Below are positions 26,509 through 35,153 of a stretch of DNA of 41,690 nucleotides, one piece after another. Numbering within the stretch: position 1 is the first letter of the stretch; each line of letters starts with the position of its first letter. Both the position numbers and the translations under genes were made by a program. Source of the DNA: Bacillota bacterium (GTDB taxonomy: Bacteria; Bacillota; Bacilli; Alicyclobacillales; Alicyclobacillaceae); assembly GCA_027336365.1 (NCBI GenBank), contig DAHWFY010000006.1, positions 1 through 41,690 of the forward strand, read 5' to 3'. Under the pieces are notes generated by a model. It saw nothing but the letters and a program-made list of their open reading frames with translations. It was not told the DNA's origin and did no database searches.

Positions 26509-27576
26509 GTGGGAGTGGACCGATTTTTAGAGAATCCTTTGCTGACCCCAAGGGATGTCTCACCACACCGTCGGGATTTTGAGGTCCTCGGTGTGTTCAA
26601 TGCTGGAGTTGCCCTCTACCAGGGTGAGACCCTCTTGTTGTTGCGCGTGGCTGAACGACCCGCACAGCAAGACCAACGTCTGATTCGTGTACCCATTTGG
26701 GACGTGGCTCACGAGGCCTTGCGGGTGGAAACTTTACACAACGAGTACGGAGAATACGACGTGTCCGATCCACGATCCGTTGTCACCAAGGCCACGGGAA
26801 GGTTTGCATACCTGTCGTCCCTGTCTTATCTGAGGATTGCCCGCAGCCATGACGGAGTTCACTTTACGGTTGACTCGGAACCTTTTATGTTTCCGGCTAC
26901 GGCTTACGAAACATTTGGCATTGAAGACCCGCGGATTGCGGAAATGGAGGATGCGTATTATATCACGTACACCTCTGTGTCTCCCTTTGGCGTCTGTGCC
27001 AGTCTCGCGACCACTCGGGACTTTCAATCCGTACAGCGCTTGGGTGTGATCTTTCCACCAGAAAACAAGGACGTGGTGCTGTTTCCAGAAAAAATTGACG
27101 GTCGTTACTTTGCCCTGCATCGCCCAGTCCCTGGAGATATTGGAGGTCCGGAGATATGGATTGCAGATTCACCTGACCTCATTCATTGGGGAAATCATAC
27201 CCACTTACTAGGTGTGCGTCCGGAGCGATGGGACAGTCGACGGATGGGTGCGGGCGCCGTGCCTCTGCGGACGGAAGCTGGTTGGTTGGAGGTTTACCAC
27301 GCGGCTGACGAACAGGGCCGATATGCCTTGGGAGCGGTCCTGATGGATCTAACCGACCCACGTCGAGTGCTGGCTCGCTCCAGCAATCCCTTGTTAGCTC
27401 CGGAGTTGCCCTATGAGGTGGAAGGTTTTTACGGGAATGTGGTGTTTACCTGCGGCACCGTTTTGGTGGGAGACACGTTGCGGATCTATTACGGGGTTGC
27501 GGATAGCGCCATGGCGGGAGCAGAACTGTCCCTGTCGGAGGTCTTGTCATCCCTAGGGACGGTCCAAGTGAGGTAA
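26509..27576 (+). CDS. GH130 family mannoside phosphorylase-type enzyme
   Basis: Predicted cytosolic five-bladed propeller enzyme that phosphorolyses beta-linked mannosides (mannosylglucose or manno-oligosaccharides), about 355 residues. The family hallmark with the catalytic Asp is FGIEDPRIAE; PENKDVVLFPEKIDGRYF and RMGAGAVPLRT line the phosphate and sugar site, and YYGVADSAMAGA near the end is also typical. GTG 26509 lies 9 nt after AAGGGG; GTG 26515 or the TTG at 26485 are alternatives. The AraC gene follows after 150 bp, suggesting a regulated mannoside-use unit. No sugar transporter is adjacent. Confidence 0.87.
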   Translation: MGVDRFLENPLLTPRDVSPHRRDFEVLGVFNAGVALYQGETLLLLRVAERPAQQDQRLIRVPIWDVAHEALRVETLHNEYGEYDVSDPRSVVTKATGRFAYLSSLSYLRIARSHDGVHFTVDSEPFMFPATAYETFGIEDPRIAEMEDAYYITYTSVSPFGVCASLATTRDFQSVQRLGVIFPPENKDVVLFPEKIDGRYFALHRPVPGDIGGPEIWIADSPDLIHWGNHTHLLGVRPERWDSRRMGAGAVPLRTEAGWLEVYHAADEQGRYALGAVLMDLTDPRRVLARSSNPLLAPELPYEVEGFYGNVVFTCGTVLVGDTLRIYYGVADSAMAGAELSLSEVLSSLGTVQVR

Positions 27577-27726
27577 CACAAAATTTTCTCCGGTATTTTC
27601 CTGAAATGTGGAATCGACTTTTTTCATCATCGAAGCGACAATACAAAGGAGTCGGTAAACCGGGGAGCGTGGATTTAATGCAGAAATTGGCTTTTTCCGG
27701 ATTGGGCTCCATGGTGGTGCATTAAC

Positions 27727-28542
27727 TTGTCGACACAATCTACAAATACACAGGTTCTGTTGGCTGGGTATGGGTATCACGAGACCCCCTTCATGGCTCG
27801 GGAAGGCCGTGGGCTGGCCTGTTATTTGTTGCGTCTGCAAACGGAAGGACAGGCCAGAGCCTTGGTGGAGGGTCAGTGGCACTTGATTGAGCCTGGTGAT
27901 TTGCTGCTTTATGGTCCGAATGACCCATACGGTTTAGAAATTAATCCACATGAATCTGAGTCAGGGATTGCCAGCGTGGACTACTTCGTGTTTTGCCAGG
28001 GAGAATGGTTGGATCAGTGGTGGAAACTTCAAAATCGTCCATCTTGTGCACACATTCCCTTGGATGAAGACTTGCTGACGGTGTGGCGACAACTGGTGCG
28101 GGAACACCAGTTTGGTGGGAATTCTCATGGGGAAGTTTCGGACTACCTGTTGCGGGTCTTATGCTTATTGTTAGATCGAACCCTGGCAGAGTGTGGAGTG
28201 ATGTCTGGATTGACAAATTCCTGGGTTGTTCTGCGCATGAAGAGGTTTCTTGAACGCCATGCGGCCGAGGAATTGAGTCTCAGGGATGTGGCGGAACATG
28301 TGGGGTTAAGCGTTTCCCGGGCGGTACATGTATTTAAGGCCAGTACGGGCACAACTCTCTTTCAGTACTTGCTCACCGTGCGACTGCGCATGGCGCAGGA
28401 CCGCATCCGTTTCAGTGGCTTGACTCTCGAACAGGTGGCGGAGTCCACGGGATTTCGCAGTTACTCGTATTTTTACCGCGCGTTTCGCGGTCACTTCGGG
28501 CTCTCGCCCAAACAGTTTCGGGATGGCACGGAGAGAGGATAG
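27727..28542 (+). CDS. AraC-family transcriptional regulator
   Basis: A 271-residue regulator: N-terminal cupin-like sensing domain (about 1-130, with the GDLLLYGPNDPYGL turn) and a C-terminal pair of helix-turn-helix motifs (LSLRDVAEHVGLSVSRAVHVFK and the second around LEQVAESTGFRSYSYFYRAFR, ending SPKQFR). Starts with TTG after GGTGGTG. Its position behind the GH130 gene suggests that it senses a sugar and activates that gene. Confidence 0.88.
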   Translation: MSTQSTNTQVLLAGYGYHETPFMAREGRGLACYLLRLQTEGQARALVEGQWHLIEPGDLLLYGPNDPYGLEINPHESESGIASVDYFVFCQGEWLDQWWKLQNRPSCAHIPLDEDLLTVWRQLVREHQFGGNSHGEVSDYLLRVLCLLLDRTLAECGVMSGLTNSWVVLRMKRFLERHAAEELSLRDVAEHVGLSVSRAVHVFKASTGTTLFQYLLTVRLRMAQDRIRFSGLTLEQVAESTGFRSYSYFYRAFRGHFGLSPKQFRDGTERG

Positions 28543-28549
28543 GGGGCCA

Positions 28550-28604
28550 GCCCAAAATGCGCCACCCAACGTACGTTTCTGGTACGTGAGGGAGCATCTT
28601 GGGC
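28550..28604. repeat. Long imperfect hairpin between convergent genes
   Basis: GCCCAA and TTGGGC frame nested complementary blocks with a perfect ACGTAC/GTACGT core (28569-28574 and 28582-28587). An AATGCGCC motif recurs at 28556 and about 28616. There is no T-run on either side, so this may be a weak bidirectional stop between the AraC gene and aceA, or simply a structured remnant. Confidence 0.4.
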
Positions 28605-28679
28605 GACGACGCGGCAATGCGCCGGGGAGTTCTGACCCCTTTCCGGCAACCTCTTTAAGGACAACCGCTCTAAGGATGT

Positions 28680-29954
28680 TTATGCGAACTGTTCCACCTC
28701 GGTGGATCCGGTGAGGGCGGTGGTGGAGGAAATGCCGCTGGTGATGACCAATGCCACATCATCAAAATAGCCAGTCCCCACTTCTCGCTGATGCTTGGTA
28801 GCGGTATAGCCTAGACTCTCGTGGGCAAATTCCTGTGCTTGAAGCTCCGCGTAAGCGGCCATGCCATGGCGCTTGTATTCGTAGGCCAGGGAAAACATGC
28901 TGTGATTGAGGGCATGGAAACCTGCAAGAGTGACAAACTGGAATTTGTATCCCATTTTCCCCAACTGGTCTTGAAAAGTGGCAATTGTCTCGGAGGACAG
29001 CTTCTTTTTCCAGTTGAAGGATGGTGAACAGTTGTAAGCCAGCAGTTTGCCCGGGTACTTGGCGTGAATGCCATGGGCAAATTCTTGCGCCTCATCTAGG
29101 TTCGGTTCCGATGTCTCACACCAGATGACATCCGCATAGGGAGCGTAGGACAAGCCACGAGCGATAGCAGATTCGATGCCGCCTTGTATTCGGTAAAAAC
29201 CTTCGGAAGTTCGCTCTCCTGTGAGAAAAGCTTGGTCTGCCGGGTCAATGTCATTGGTCAAGAGAAAGGCTCCGTTGGCGTCGGTGCGAGCCACAATGAC
29301 TGTGGGAACCCCCGAAATGTCTGCGGCCAAGCGGGCGGAAATCAGATTGCGCACGGCGGTACCAGTGGGTATCAGCACTTTGCCTCCCATATGTCCACAC
29401 TTTTTCTCGGATGACTGTTGGTCTTCTAAATGAACGGCTGCGGCACCTGCCTGAATCATTTGTTTTGTGAGTTCAAACACGTTCAGATGGCCACCAAAAC
29501 CGGCCTCCGCATCGGCAACGATGGGAACAAACCAATCCATGTCTTGACGACCTTCACTGGCCTGAATTTGATCCGCCCGTTGCAGGGCTTGATTGATGCG
29601 TTGCACCACATGGGGAACACTGTTAGCTGGATATAGACTCTGGTCCGGATACATGTGACCCGATAAATTGGCGTCGGCCGCAACCTGCCAGCCACTGACA
29701 TAAATCGCTTCCAGGCCTGCTTTGACCTGTTGCACGGCCTGATTTCCCGTCAAGGCACCCAAAGCCTTGATATGGGGTTGTTCATGCAGCATGCGCCAAA
29801 ATCGCTCTGCACCATGCCGTGCCAGAGTATGTTCTATACGCAGGGACCCACGTAGGCGCAACACGTCCTGCGGGCTGTAAGGTCGTGCAATTCCCTCCCA
29901 CCTAGAATCGTTTTGCCATTGCTGCTGTAGTTCCTCGGTCTCTTGTTCAAACAC
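28680..29954 (-). CDS. aceA: Isocitrate lyase
   Basis: First glyoxylate-shunt enzyme: splits isocitrate to glyoxylate and succinate, allowing growth on acetate or fatty acids. 424 residues. The catalytic signature K184-K185-C186-G187-H188 is intact, as are the Mg-site DAEAGFGG and the later [11 protein letters not shown] start with AAAGGGAG upstream. No malate synthase is adjacent in the window. A twin palindromic operator lies upstream. Confidence 0.97.
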   Translation of the reverse strand: MFEQETEELQQQWQNDSRWEGIARPYSPQDVLRLRGSLRIEHTLARHGAERFWRMLHEQPHIKALGALTGNQAVQQVKAGLEAIYVSGWQVAADANLSGHMYPDQSLYPANSVPHVVQRINQALQRADQIQASEGRQDMDWFVPIVADAEAGFGGHLNVFELTKQMIQAGAAAVHLEDQQSSEKKCGHMGGKVLIPTGTAVRNLISARLAADISGVPTVIVARTDANGAFLLTNDIDPADQAFLTGERTSEGFYRIQGGIESAIARGLSYAPYADVIWCETSEPNLDEAQEFAHGIHAKYPGKLLAYNCSPSFNWKKKLSSETIATFQDQLGKMGYKFQFVTLAGFHALNHSMFSLAYEYKRHGMAAYAELQAQEFAHESLGYTATKHQREVGTGYFDDVALVITSGISSTTALTGSTEVEQFA

Positions 29955-30024
29955 TTCTCTTCACTCCCTTTGTGAATTTTGTCTAGATAGTGACACGCTT
30001 TACGTTCACCGCAACCGGTTGTAC

Positions 30025-30065
30025 TGTTACATAACAGATATATTCCTATGTATTGTTATATAACA
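30025..30065 (-). promoter_or_regulatory. Twin palindromic operators upstream of aceA
   Basis: TGTTACATAACA (30025-30036) and TGTTATATAACA (30054-30065; a perfect 12-bp palindrome) lie 29 bp apart, about three helical turns, upstream of the aceA start. The same side of the helix and near-identity argue for a dimeric regulator controlling the glyoxylate shunt. The regulator is not identifiable here. Confidence 0.6.
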
Positions 30066-30114
30066 CAAGAATGCAAAAGGTGTAAAGGGGTTAGGAAAAA
30101 TTTTTTGATCCACA

Positions 30115-30266
30115 TGTGAGACGCCCACTTCTACAAGTGGGAGTGGAACTCCGTACCCTGCTTCGGTGGGGGTAGACTCCCCCACCGAAGTTTCGATGTT
30201 CAACTTTAGTTGAACGAGTTCACTTGCAAACCTCTTAAAGTGAGCGTCCGAAACCTCCTCGGACAA
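30115..30266 (-). mobile_element. Hairpin-rich block, possible IS200/IS605 right-end relic
   Basis: Consecutive stems: CCCACTT/AAGTGGG (30124-30141, 4-nt loop), a perfect 12-bp stem CTTCGGTGGGGG/CCCCCACCGAAG (30161-30190), GTTCAACT/AGTTGAAC (30198-30215), TCACTT/AAGTGA (30220-30243) and GTCCGA/TCGGAC (30246-30264). On the minus strand the block is an open frame whose peptide looks like the C-terminal tail of a TnpB protein, and it ends in AAGTGGGCGTCTCAC, similar to right ends of IS200/IS605 elements. No tnpA or tnpB core is present. It could instead be a structured RNA in the purU leader. Confidence 0.4.
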
Positions 30267-30421
30267 CTTCTAAACTTAAAGAAACGTGTTTGCTGAAGTT
30301 TGACAAGGTGTGTTTCAATGGGGAGTATTATGATGATTGTTTGCATGAACCATGAATCGTGGGCTGTGGGCTTGTCTTTCGTTTGGTTTCAGAAAATAAA
30401 AAGAAGAGAGTGGAGAGAATA

Positions 30422-31339
30422 GTGACTCAACATTCGATTCATGTCGAACAAGACTCTGCACAAACGCAAATGCCAATCCCAGCGTTGGAAGTGGGTCGGT
30501 TATTGATTTCCTGCCCGGATGCACCGGGTATCGTGGCTGCTGTGGCGCAATTTTTGTATAGCCAAGGAGCGAATATTTTACAATCAGATCAACATTCCAC
30601 GGATAACGGCCGTGGGCGTTTTTACATGCGGGTGGAGTTTCAAGCCGAGGAACTCAGTCAACGCTTTGCTACTTTGCAGGATACATTTGTTCCTGTTGCG
30701 CAGCGTTTTGACATGGAGTGGAAGATGACGTTGGCCGGGATAAAGAAGCGGTTTGCAGTGTTTGTTTCCAAGGAAGACCATTGCCTCCGGGAATTGCTGT
30801 GGGCGTGGCAGACCGGCGACTTGTGGGGCCAACCCGTGATGGTACTCAGCAATCATCCAGACGCAAAGGAGCTGGTGGAGCCTTTGGGAATTCCTTTTCA
30901 CCACATCCCAGTCACTTCTGATACTAAGCCTGAAGCGGAGGACAGGCAACTTCGCTTGCTGGAAAACCAAGTGGATTTTCTGATTTTGGCTCGTTACATG
31001 CAAATTGTGACGCCCTGGTTTTTGAGTCATTATCCTTTGCAGGTCATTAACATCCATCATTCTTTCTTACCCGCTTTCATCGGGCGAAATCCTTACGCAA
31101 GAGCGTACGACCGGGGTGTGAAGTTGATTGGTGCGACCGCGCATTACGTGACTCCCCAACTGGATGAAGGTCCAATTATTGAACAGGACGTACATCGCGT
31201 GGACCATCGTTATGGGGTAGAAGACTTGAAACGTTTGGGTCGTCAGATTGAGCGCACCGTACTGGTGCGTGCGGTGAGGTGGCACCTGGAAGACCGTATT
31301 CTGGTTCATGGCAACAAAACCATTGTGTTTCCGTCCTAA
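30422..31339 (+). CDS. purU: Formyltetrahydrofolate deformylase
   Basis: Hydrolyses 10-formyl-THF to formate and THF, balancing one-carbon pools. 305 residues: N-terminal ACT domain (about 25-100, LLISCPDAPGIVAAVAQFL) and a formyltransferase-like domain (from about 110). Catalytic residues follow the family pattern: Asn-His in VINIHHSFLPAF and Asp in HYVTPQLDEGPIIEQD. GTG at 30422 has GTGGAGAG upstream; the longer frame from 30359 lacks a site. It produces formate, but the Ehr complex here is not expected to oxidize it. Confidence 0.95.
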   Translation: MTQHSIHVEQDSAQTQMPIPALEVGRLLISCPDAPGIVAAVAQFLYSQGANILQSDQHSTDNGRGRFYMRVEFQAEELSQRFATLQDTFVPVAQRFDMEWKMTLAGIKKRFAVFVSKEDHCLRELLWAWQTGDLWGQPVMVLSNHPDAKELVEPLGIPFHHIPVTSDTKPEAEDRQLRLLENQVDFLILARYMQIVTPWFLSHYPLQVINIHHSFLPAFIGRNPYARAYDRGVKLIGATAHYVTPQLDEGPIIEQDVHRVDHRYGVEDLKRLGRQIERTVLVRAVRWHLEDRILVHGNKTIVFPS

Positions 31340-31402
31340 TATTCCATCGAATTGAGCATGGTCCGCATTGGGGTGGGTGTTTGTTTTGCTCAGACGGGTC
31401 AT

Positions 31403-32833
31403 TCAGGCTAGCGGGCGGTTTTCTTTGTCTTTTCCTTCTGCCACGGGAAAACGCAGAGTAAAAGTCGTTCCTTGCCCAAGAACACTTTTGACCCGAAGGA
31501 TTCCTTCATGTAGGTCTACCAATTCCTTGACGATGGCCAAGCCAAGGCCGGTCCCCCCCTCTTTACGCCCTCTGGCTTTATCGACGCGATAGAAGCGTTC
31601 AAAGATGAGGGGCAAGTCCGCCTTTGGGATACCCTTGCCTGTGTCGGTGACAGTCATTTCAACCCATCCTGGGCCATTTTTCGTCTTTACATTAACCTCT
31701 CCTTCGGCCGGAGTGTATTTAACGGCATTATTAATCAAATTGTGCATAATTTGTTTGAAGTGGACGGGTGGGACTTGAATCGCATGTTCAGTTTCCAGGT
31801 GGGTGACAAAGTGCAATTCCGGGTGTAAGGGACGCATTTCTTCAATGACATCCTGAATGACCGTGTCTGGGTGAACCCAGTAGCTGGTTTGCTTAACTGT
31901 GGCTTCCAATCCAGCTAAGGTTAACAGGTCCTCCGTCAGTTCCTGCAGACGTTGTGATTCCCGATTGATGACATCAATGGCTTTGGCCAATACCTGGGGG
32001 TCATCCTTGCCCCAGCGTTTCAGCAGACCTGCATAGCCCTGAATAGTGGTCAAGGGAGTACGAATTTCATGGGAAGCATCGGCGACAAATCGGGTCTGCT
32101 GCTCAAAGGAACGACCAATGCGCACCAACATGCGATTAAAGGTGGCAGCCAGTCGCGCAACTTCATCTTTACCACGGGGAACTTCTACCCGTTCGTCTAA
32201 ATTGCTGGCTTCAATGCGGCTGACCAAGGCAATCATCTGGTTGATGGGGCGCACCGCCAAGGCCGAGACCAAGTACCCGGCGACTGTTGCCAACAGCACG
32301 GCCCCGATGGACCCAATAATCAGCACCACAAGCAGAGTGTTCATGTAGGTGTGTACCCCAGCAGCATTGGAAATGAGCAGTGCATATCCTAGTAGATGGG
32401 ACTGAGACTCATTTGTGACAGCAACTATCGCAGTGAGGTATACCTTATGTGCAATATGCCAAGTGTCCACTTGAGCGGCTGGGCTCAGGCTGGGAGAAGG
32501 ATGGAAATTTGTTTTGATTTGATTGGGTGTTAAGTCGGTCGTTCCGGCTTGAACCAAAATTTTACCTTGAGGATTGAGGAGCACGAGTTGTTCACCTTGG
32601 CGTACAGCCTCATTCAGCCAAAAACCTGTGGCTGGGGTCCAGGAGTGTTGCTTGTGTCCCTCGTCGTCCAGGTGACTCGCTTGATACTGAGCTACCGATT
32701 CCACCTGGTTGGTCAACGAGCTTTCTTCTACGGCAATTAAGCGGTGATTGAGTGTCAAGTAGATAAAGGTGTTAAATGCTAGGAGAATCGCGCATAGCAC
32801 CGTGCCTGTCCAAACGGCAACCTTCATTTTCAT
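31403..32833 (-). CDS. Sensor histidine kinase (HAMP-HisKA-HATPase)
   Basis: A 476-residue membrane kinase: helix 1 (about 5-27), an extracytoplasmic sensing region (28-163), helix 2 (165-190), HAMP (190-243), HisKA with phosphorylated His255 in ADASHEIRTPL, then a HATPase domain with N box NLINNAVKY, DTGKGIP and GGTGLGLAIV. ATG at 32833. Kinases of this design are normally encoded just after their OmpR-type response regulator, but none is present upstream. The gene is convergent with purU. Confidence 0.93.
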   Translation of the reverse strand: MKMKVAVWTGTVLCAILLAFNTFIYLTLNHRLIAVEESSLTNQVESVAQYQASHLDDEGHKQHSWTPATGFWLNEAVRQGEQLVLLNPQGKILVQAGTTDLTPNQIKTNFHPSPSLSPAAQVDTWHIAHKVYLTAIVAVTNESQSHLLGYALLISNAAGVHTYMNTLLVVLIIGSIGAVLLATVAGYLVSALAVRPINQMIALVSRIEASNLDERVEVPRGKDEVARLAATFNRMLVRIGRSFEQQTRFVADASHEIRTPLTTIQGYAGLLKRWGKDDPQVLAKAIDVINRESQRLQELTEDLLTLAGLEATVKQTSYWVHPDTVIQDVIEEMRPLHPELHFVTHLETEHAIQVPPVHFKQIMHNLINNAVKYTPAEGEVNVKTKNGPGWVEMTVTDTGKGIPKADLPLIFERFYRVDKARGRKEGGTGLGLAIVKELVDLHEGILRVKSVLGQGTTFTLRFPVAEGKDKENRPLA

Positions 32834-32840
32834 GGTCTTG

Positions 32841-32906
32841 TTATTTACCGCTCCTCATTTGTATCTGGTTTACCAACAGTCTTTTAGAACCGATATCATC
32901 ATCCAT
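32841..32906 (-). CDS. Possible 21-codon remnant of a response-regulator gene
   Basis: Immediately before the kinase (7-bp gap), where its response regulator would end, a frame with AGGGA 4 nt upstream starts at the ATG at 32906. It begins MDDDIGSKRLLV, resembling the first strand of a receiver domain, then stops after nine more residues. This would fit an internal deletion of the regulator gene or a short leader ORF. Tentative. Confidence 0.25.
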   Translation of the reverse strand: MDDDIGSKRLLVNQIQMRSGK

Positions 32907-33174
32907 AAATCCCTGAGGACGCGCCTCTCACAAATTACTCCCTATGATGCTTTATTTCATTAAAGCATCCAGAAAGCATATTACTGGAATTTTGTCAAAC
33001 CGCACATTTCACGGTTTTCGACTGTTTGAGACAATTTTCAATCATTGAGATGGGATAAAACCCTGGTAGAAGATGGATAATGAAAACATTCTTGCACTTG
33101 TGGGCATAAAATCACCATGAGGCGCTCTTTTGGTAGAATAGAAGCAAGATCAACCATTCGCAGAGGAGTGTCTC
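32907..33174. other. Region upstream of the sensor kinase
   Basis: AT-rich and without a convincing gene. It holds a perfect 9-bp inverted repeat, GATGCTTTA-N6-TAAAGCATC (32946-32969), possibly an operator or small terminator, and a minus-strand TTGACA near 33000 without a matching -10 box. Confidence 0.4.
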
Positions 33175-33663
33175 ATGGTGTTTTTGATTGTACCACAACC
33201 TGTCTCAAGGTGTCATCGAGGTCGAAAATACATGGGTCGCCCACGACACCTTTTGAAGCAAAGGCAACCTATGGGAAGACCTATGGAAAGCAGATAAAAA
33301 CGTGTGTTCACAAAGAGGATTGTGACTGTCTCAATGTGCCTACCGAGGACAACGTCGGCATCGTTCACAACCCGCAGGTCAAGCAGAAGGGCCTACCCTG
33401 CCCCCACCACAAGCATATCGGGTGCTGCAGCGGCGCCGAACGGGGGAGGGTGTATCAGGACGACTATATGGCCACTCCACAGGATACGTATGCCCATTTT
33501 TCAAACGGGCGGGTGATTTCACAGGCTTCTGAGGAGTCCTCGGTGCCTCCGATTAAAATTCTGGGCAATGCGGACATGCATCTCAGTACTTCCCCACCGC
33601 TCACAGCAGTTTTAATATTGTCTCTTAGACAAAATATTACGCGGATTGGTCAGGAACCATCGA
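33175..33663 (+). pseudogene. Unidentified, probably broken gene
   Basis: A frame starting at ATG 33175 has a good GAGGAG site (33163-33168) but stops at 33297 after 40 residues. Another frame, open from 33117 to 33668, takes over with coding-like codon use (many G/C third bases about 33330-33480) and a Cys/His-rich stretch (LPCPHHKHIGCC). Together they suggest a gene with a frameshift near 33240-33295. I cannot assign a family; a degraded transposase or a zinc-binding protein are possible. Confidence 0.3.
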
Positions 33664-34839
33664 GCTAATCATTACAACAGAGACAAGCACGGCCAATGCG
33701 GCGAATGAGAAAGCCAAAGACATCATGTGACCGCCGAAACTCCAAAGTCCACCAACCAGCACGCCGGAAACAAGGGTTCCCCAGCCCATCACGCTGGCAT
33801 GTAGCCCTAATCCACGGCCGCGTATGGACGTCGGAAGGGCTAGACTGACATAGGTCTTTTGCACCGATTCCTGTGTCCCAGTGGAAATACCAGCAAGGGT
33901 GAACAGTACAGCATACGCTGCAATCGTAGGTGGCAGAAGGGCGAATCCTACCAGCGCTAGGACAAGGGCACCATAACCGACTAAAAGAACTGGACGCGCA
34001 CTAAATCGGTCGGCTGCGTTCCCCGCTATGAAGGCGACGATTGCGTAGACAAAATTATACCAAGTGTAAAGAAGAATGCCGATCATTGAGGCCTCAATGG
34101 CACCAAGTTTAGCAGCGAGGCTTGTAGCTGCGGCAAGAATGAAGAAACTTGGTGCCACGTTTCCTATGCTAAACACGGCGTCTGCCGCCAAAAGACGTCG
34201 AAACGCCTGTGGATAATGAATGCGAGCAGGTTTCATCGTCGCGATTCTGCCAATGTGGTGCATAGGCTGGCTGCGATTGTCGCGAACGAACCACAGAACC
34301 ATGAGCAGAGATAAAAGGCTTGGTGCAGCGCTCCACCAAAATAAGTTGCGATAACCGATTCGAGACAGTAGCCAAGCACCGAGCAGTGGTCCGGCCATCC
34401 CTCCTAATGTATCCATGCCTTCACGGAATCCAAGGGCTTTGCCATATGCCGACCGCGGAACAGTTTCGCTGATTAATGTGTCGCGCATCGGACCGCGCAT
34501 TCCTCTCCCAACCCAGCCAACGGTGCGGATTAAGACCATCCACGGCCAAAAGGAGACAAGACCATATAAAGCTTTGAGCGCTGTCGCAGCGTAACCTATA
34601 ACCAGGTAGGGAATGCGATTTTTGGTCTCGTCAGCACGTACTCCACTCCAAAGATTTGCTAGATTCTGTCCGATTCCAGACACGCCTTCAATTAAACCCA
34701 ACGCAATCGGCGGTGCACCTAGGGCTACAAGGAATCCCGGGGTCAATGCCGTTACCAGTTCGTGACCTAAATCACTGAACAAAGATGCCATGGCAAATCC
34801 AAAAATAGTTCGATTTAACCAACTTTTACCCCAATTCAA
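33637..34839 (-). CDS. MFS transporter controlled by a fluoride riboswitch
   Basis: Major facilitator of about 400 residues with twelve hydrophobic segments. The loop-2/3 region (GVRADETKNRIPYLVIGY) and GRGMRGPMRDTLISETVP after helix 4 are typical of the set of permeases that resemble resistance-type facilitators. TTG at 34839 is chosen since AGAAGGGAAGTGAG precedes it; TTG 34866 has no such site. Its leader carries a fluoride riboswitch and terminator, so it should be induced by fluoride. A direct role in fluoride export is possible but not established; no CrcB/Fluc or CLC-F channel is in the window. Confidence 0.85.
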   Translation of the reverse strand: MNWGKSWLNRTIFGFAMASLFSDLGHELVTALTPGFLVALGAPPIALGLIEGVSGIGQNLANLWSGVRADETKNRIPYLVIGYAATALKALYGLVSFWPWMVLIRTVGWVGRGMRGPMRDTLISETVPRSAYGKALGFREGMDTLGGMAGPLLGAWLLSRIGYRNLFWWSAAPSLLSLLMVLWFVRDNRSQPMHHIGRIATMKPARIHYPQAFRRLLAADAVFSIGNVAPSFFILAAATSLAAKLGAIEASMIGILLYTWYNFVYAIVAFIAGNAADRFSARPVLLVGYGALVLALVGFALLPPTIAAYAVLFTLAGISTGTQESVQKTYVSLALPTSIRGRGLGLHASVMGWGTLVSGVLVGGLWSFGGHMMSLAFSFAALAVLVSVVMISSMVPDQSA

Positions 34840-34879
34840 AGACTCACTTCCCTTCTTTAAATTCAACTGCGTTGATTAA

Positions 34880-34930
34880 AAATAAATAAGACCCCCATCA
34901 GCCAAGAAAATCCTTTGACCGATAGGAGCC
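34880..34930 (-). terminator. Riboswitch-controlled terminator of the MFS leader
   Basis: On the minus strand CTCCTATCGGTCAAAG folds back on CTTGGCTGATGGGGG (one bulged A, several G-T pairs) and is followed by TCTTATTTATTTTT. The 5' arm contains the aptamer's GGCTCC strand, giving mutually exclusive folds. Confidence 0.8.
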
Positions 34931-34964
34931 ATTAGCATTCGCAGTTGAGGCGAGCTCCATCACC
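34919..34964 (-). promoter_or_regulatory. Fluoride riboswitch (crcB motif) of the MFS gene
   Basis: Minus strand: GGTGATGGAGCTCGCC, a short stem, then GCTAATGGCTCCTA. The helix AGC(T)/GGCT region, the pseudoknot strands GGTG/CGCC and the GCTAATG strand match the crcB consensus (GCTAATG is also found in Bacillus examples). It lies about 30 nt after the promoter. Confidence 0.93.
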
Positions 34965-34997
34965 TTGGAACATTTATAGTTTTTACATTCAATTAGT

Positions 34998-35026
34998 AGC
35001 ATAGCGTGTCTCACAGGGGGAGTCAA
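34998..35026 (-). promoter_or_regulatory. Promoter of the riboswitch-controlled MFS gene
   Basis: On the minus strand TTGACT (35026-35021) and TATGCT (35003-34998) are 17 bp apart. It is divergent from the enolase promoter only 27 bp away. Confidence 0.8.
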
Positions 35027-35052
35027 TCTGATACGTTGAGGCTGTGCTCATG

Positions 35053-35081
35053 TTGCAGGAAATACGGGCACCTGGTATAAT
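35053..35081 (+). promoter_or_regulatory. Promoter of the enolase gene
   Basis: TTGCAG (35053-35058) and a perfect TATAAT (35076-35081) are 17 bp apart. Transcription should begin near 35089, about 20 nt before the riboswitch. Confidence 0.88.
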
Positions 35082-35107
35082 TCGGTGTGAATAGGATAGT
35101 TGTATAT

Positions 35108-35153
35108 GGCGATGGAGCTCGCCCAAATGCTGGCATGCTGATGGCTCCTGACT
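35108..35153 (+). promoter_or_regulatory. Fluoride riboswitch (crcB motif) of enolase
   Basis: GGCGATGGAGCTCGCCC, a short stem, then GCTGATGGCTCCTG. The pseudoknot strands GGCG/CGCC, the helix GGAGC/GCTCC and the invariant GCTGATG are all present. Enolase is a classical fluoride target, and fluoride-riboswitch control of enolase genes is known in other bacteria. Confidence 0.95.

Noticed and set aside
30300-30331. TTGACA ... TATTAT promoter for purU
   Set aside because: The spacer is 20 bp, too long for a confident sigma-A promoter.
30115-30421. THF or glycine riboswitch before purU
   Set aside because: The hairpins do not show the conserved cores of either class, and the strongest resemblance is to an IS200/IS605 end on the opposite strand.
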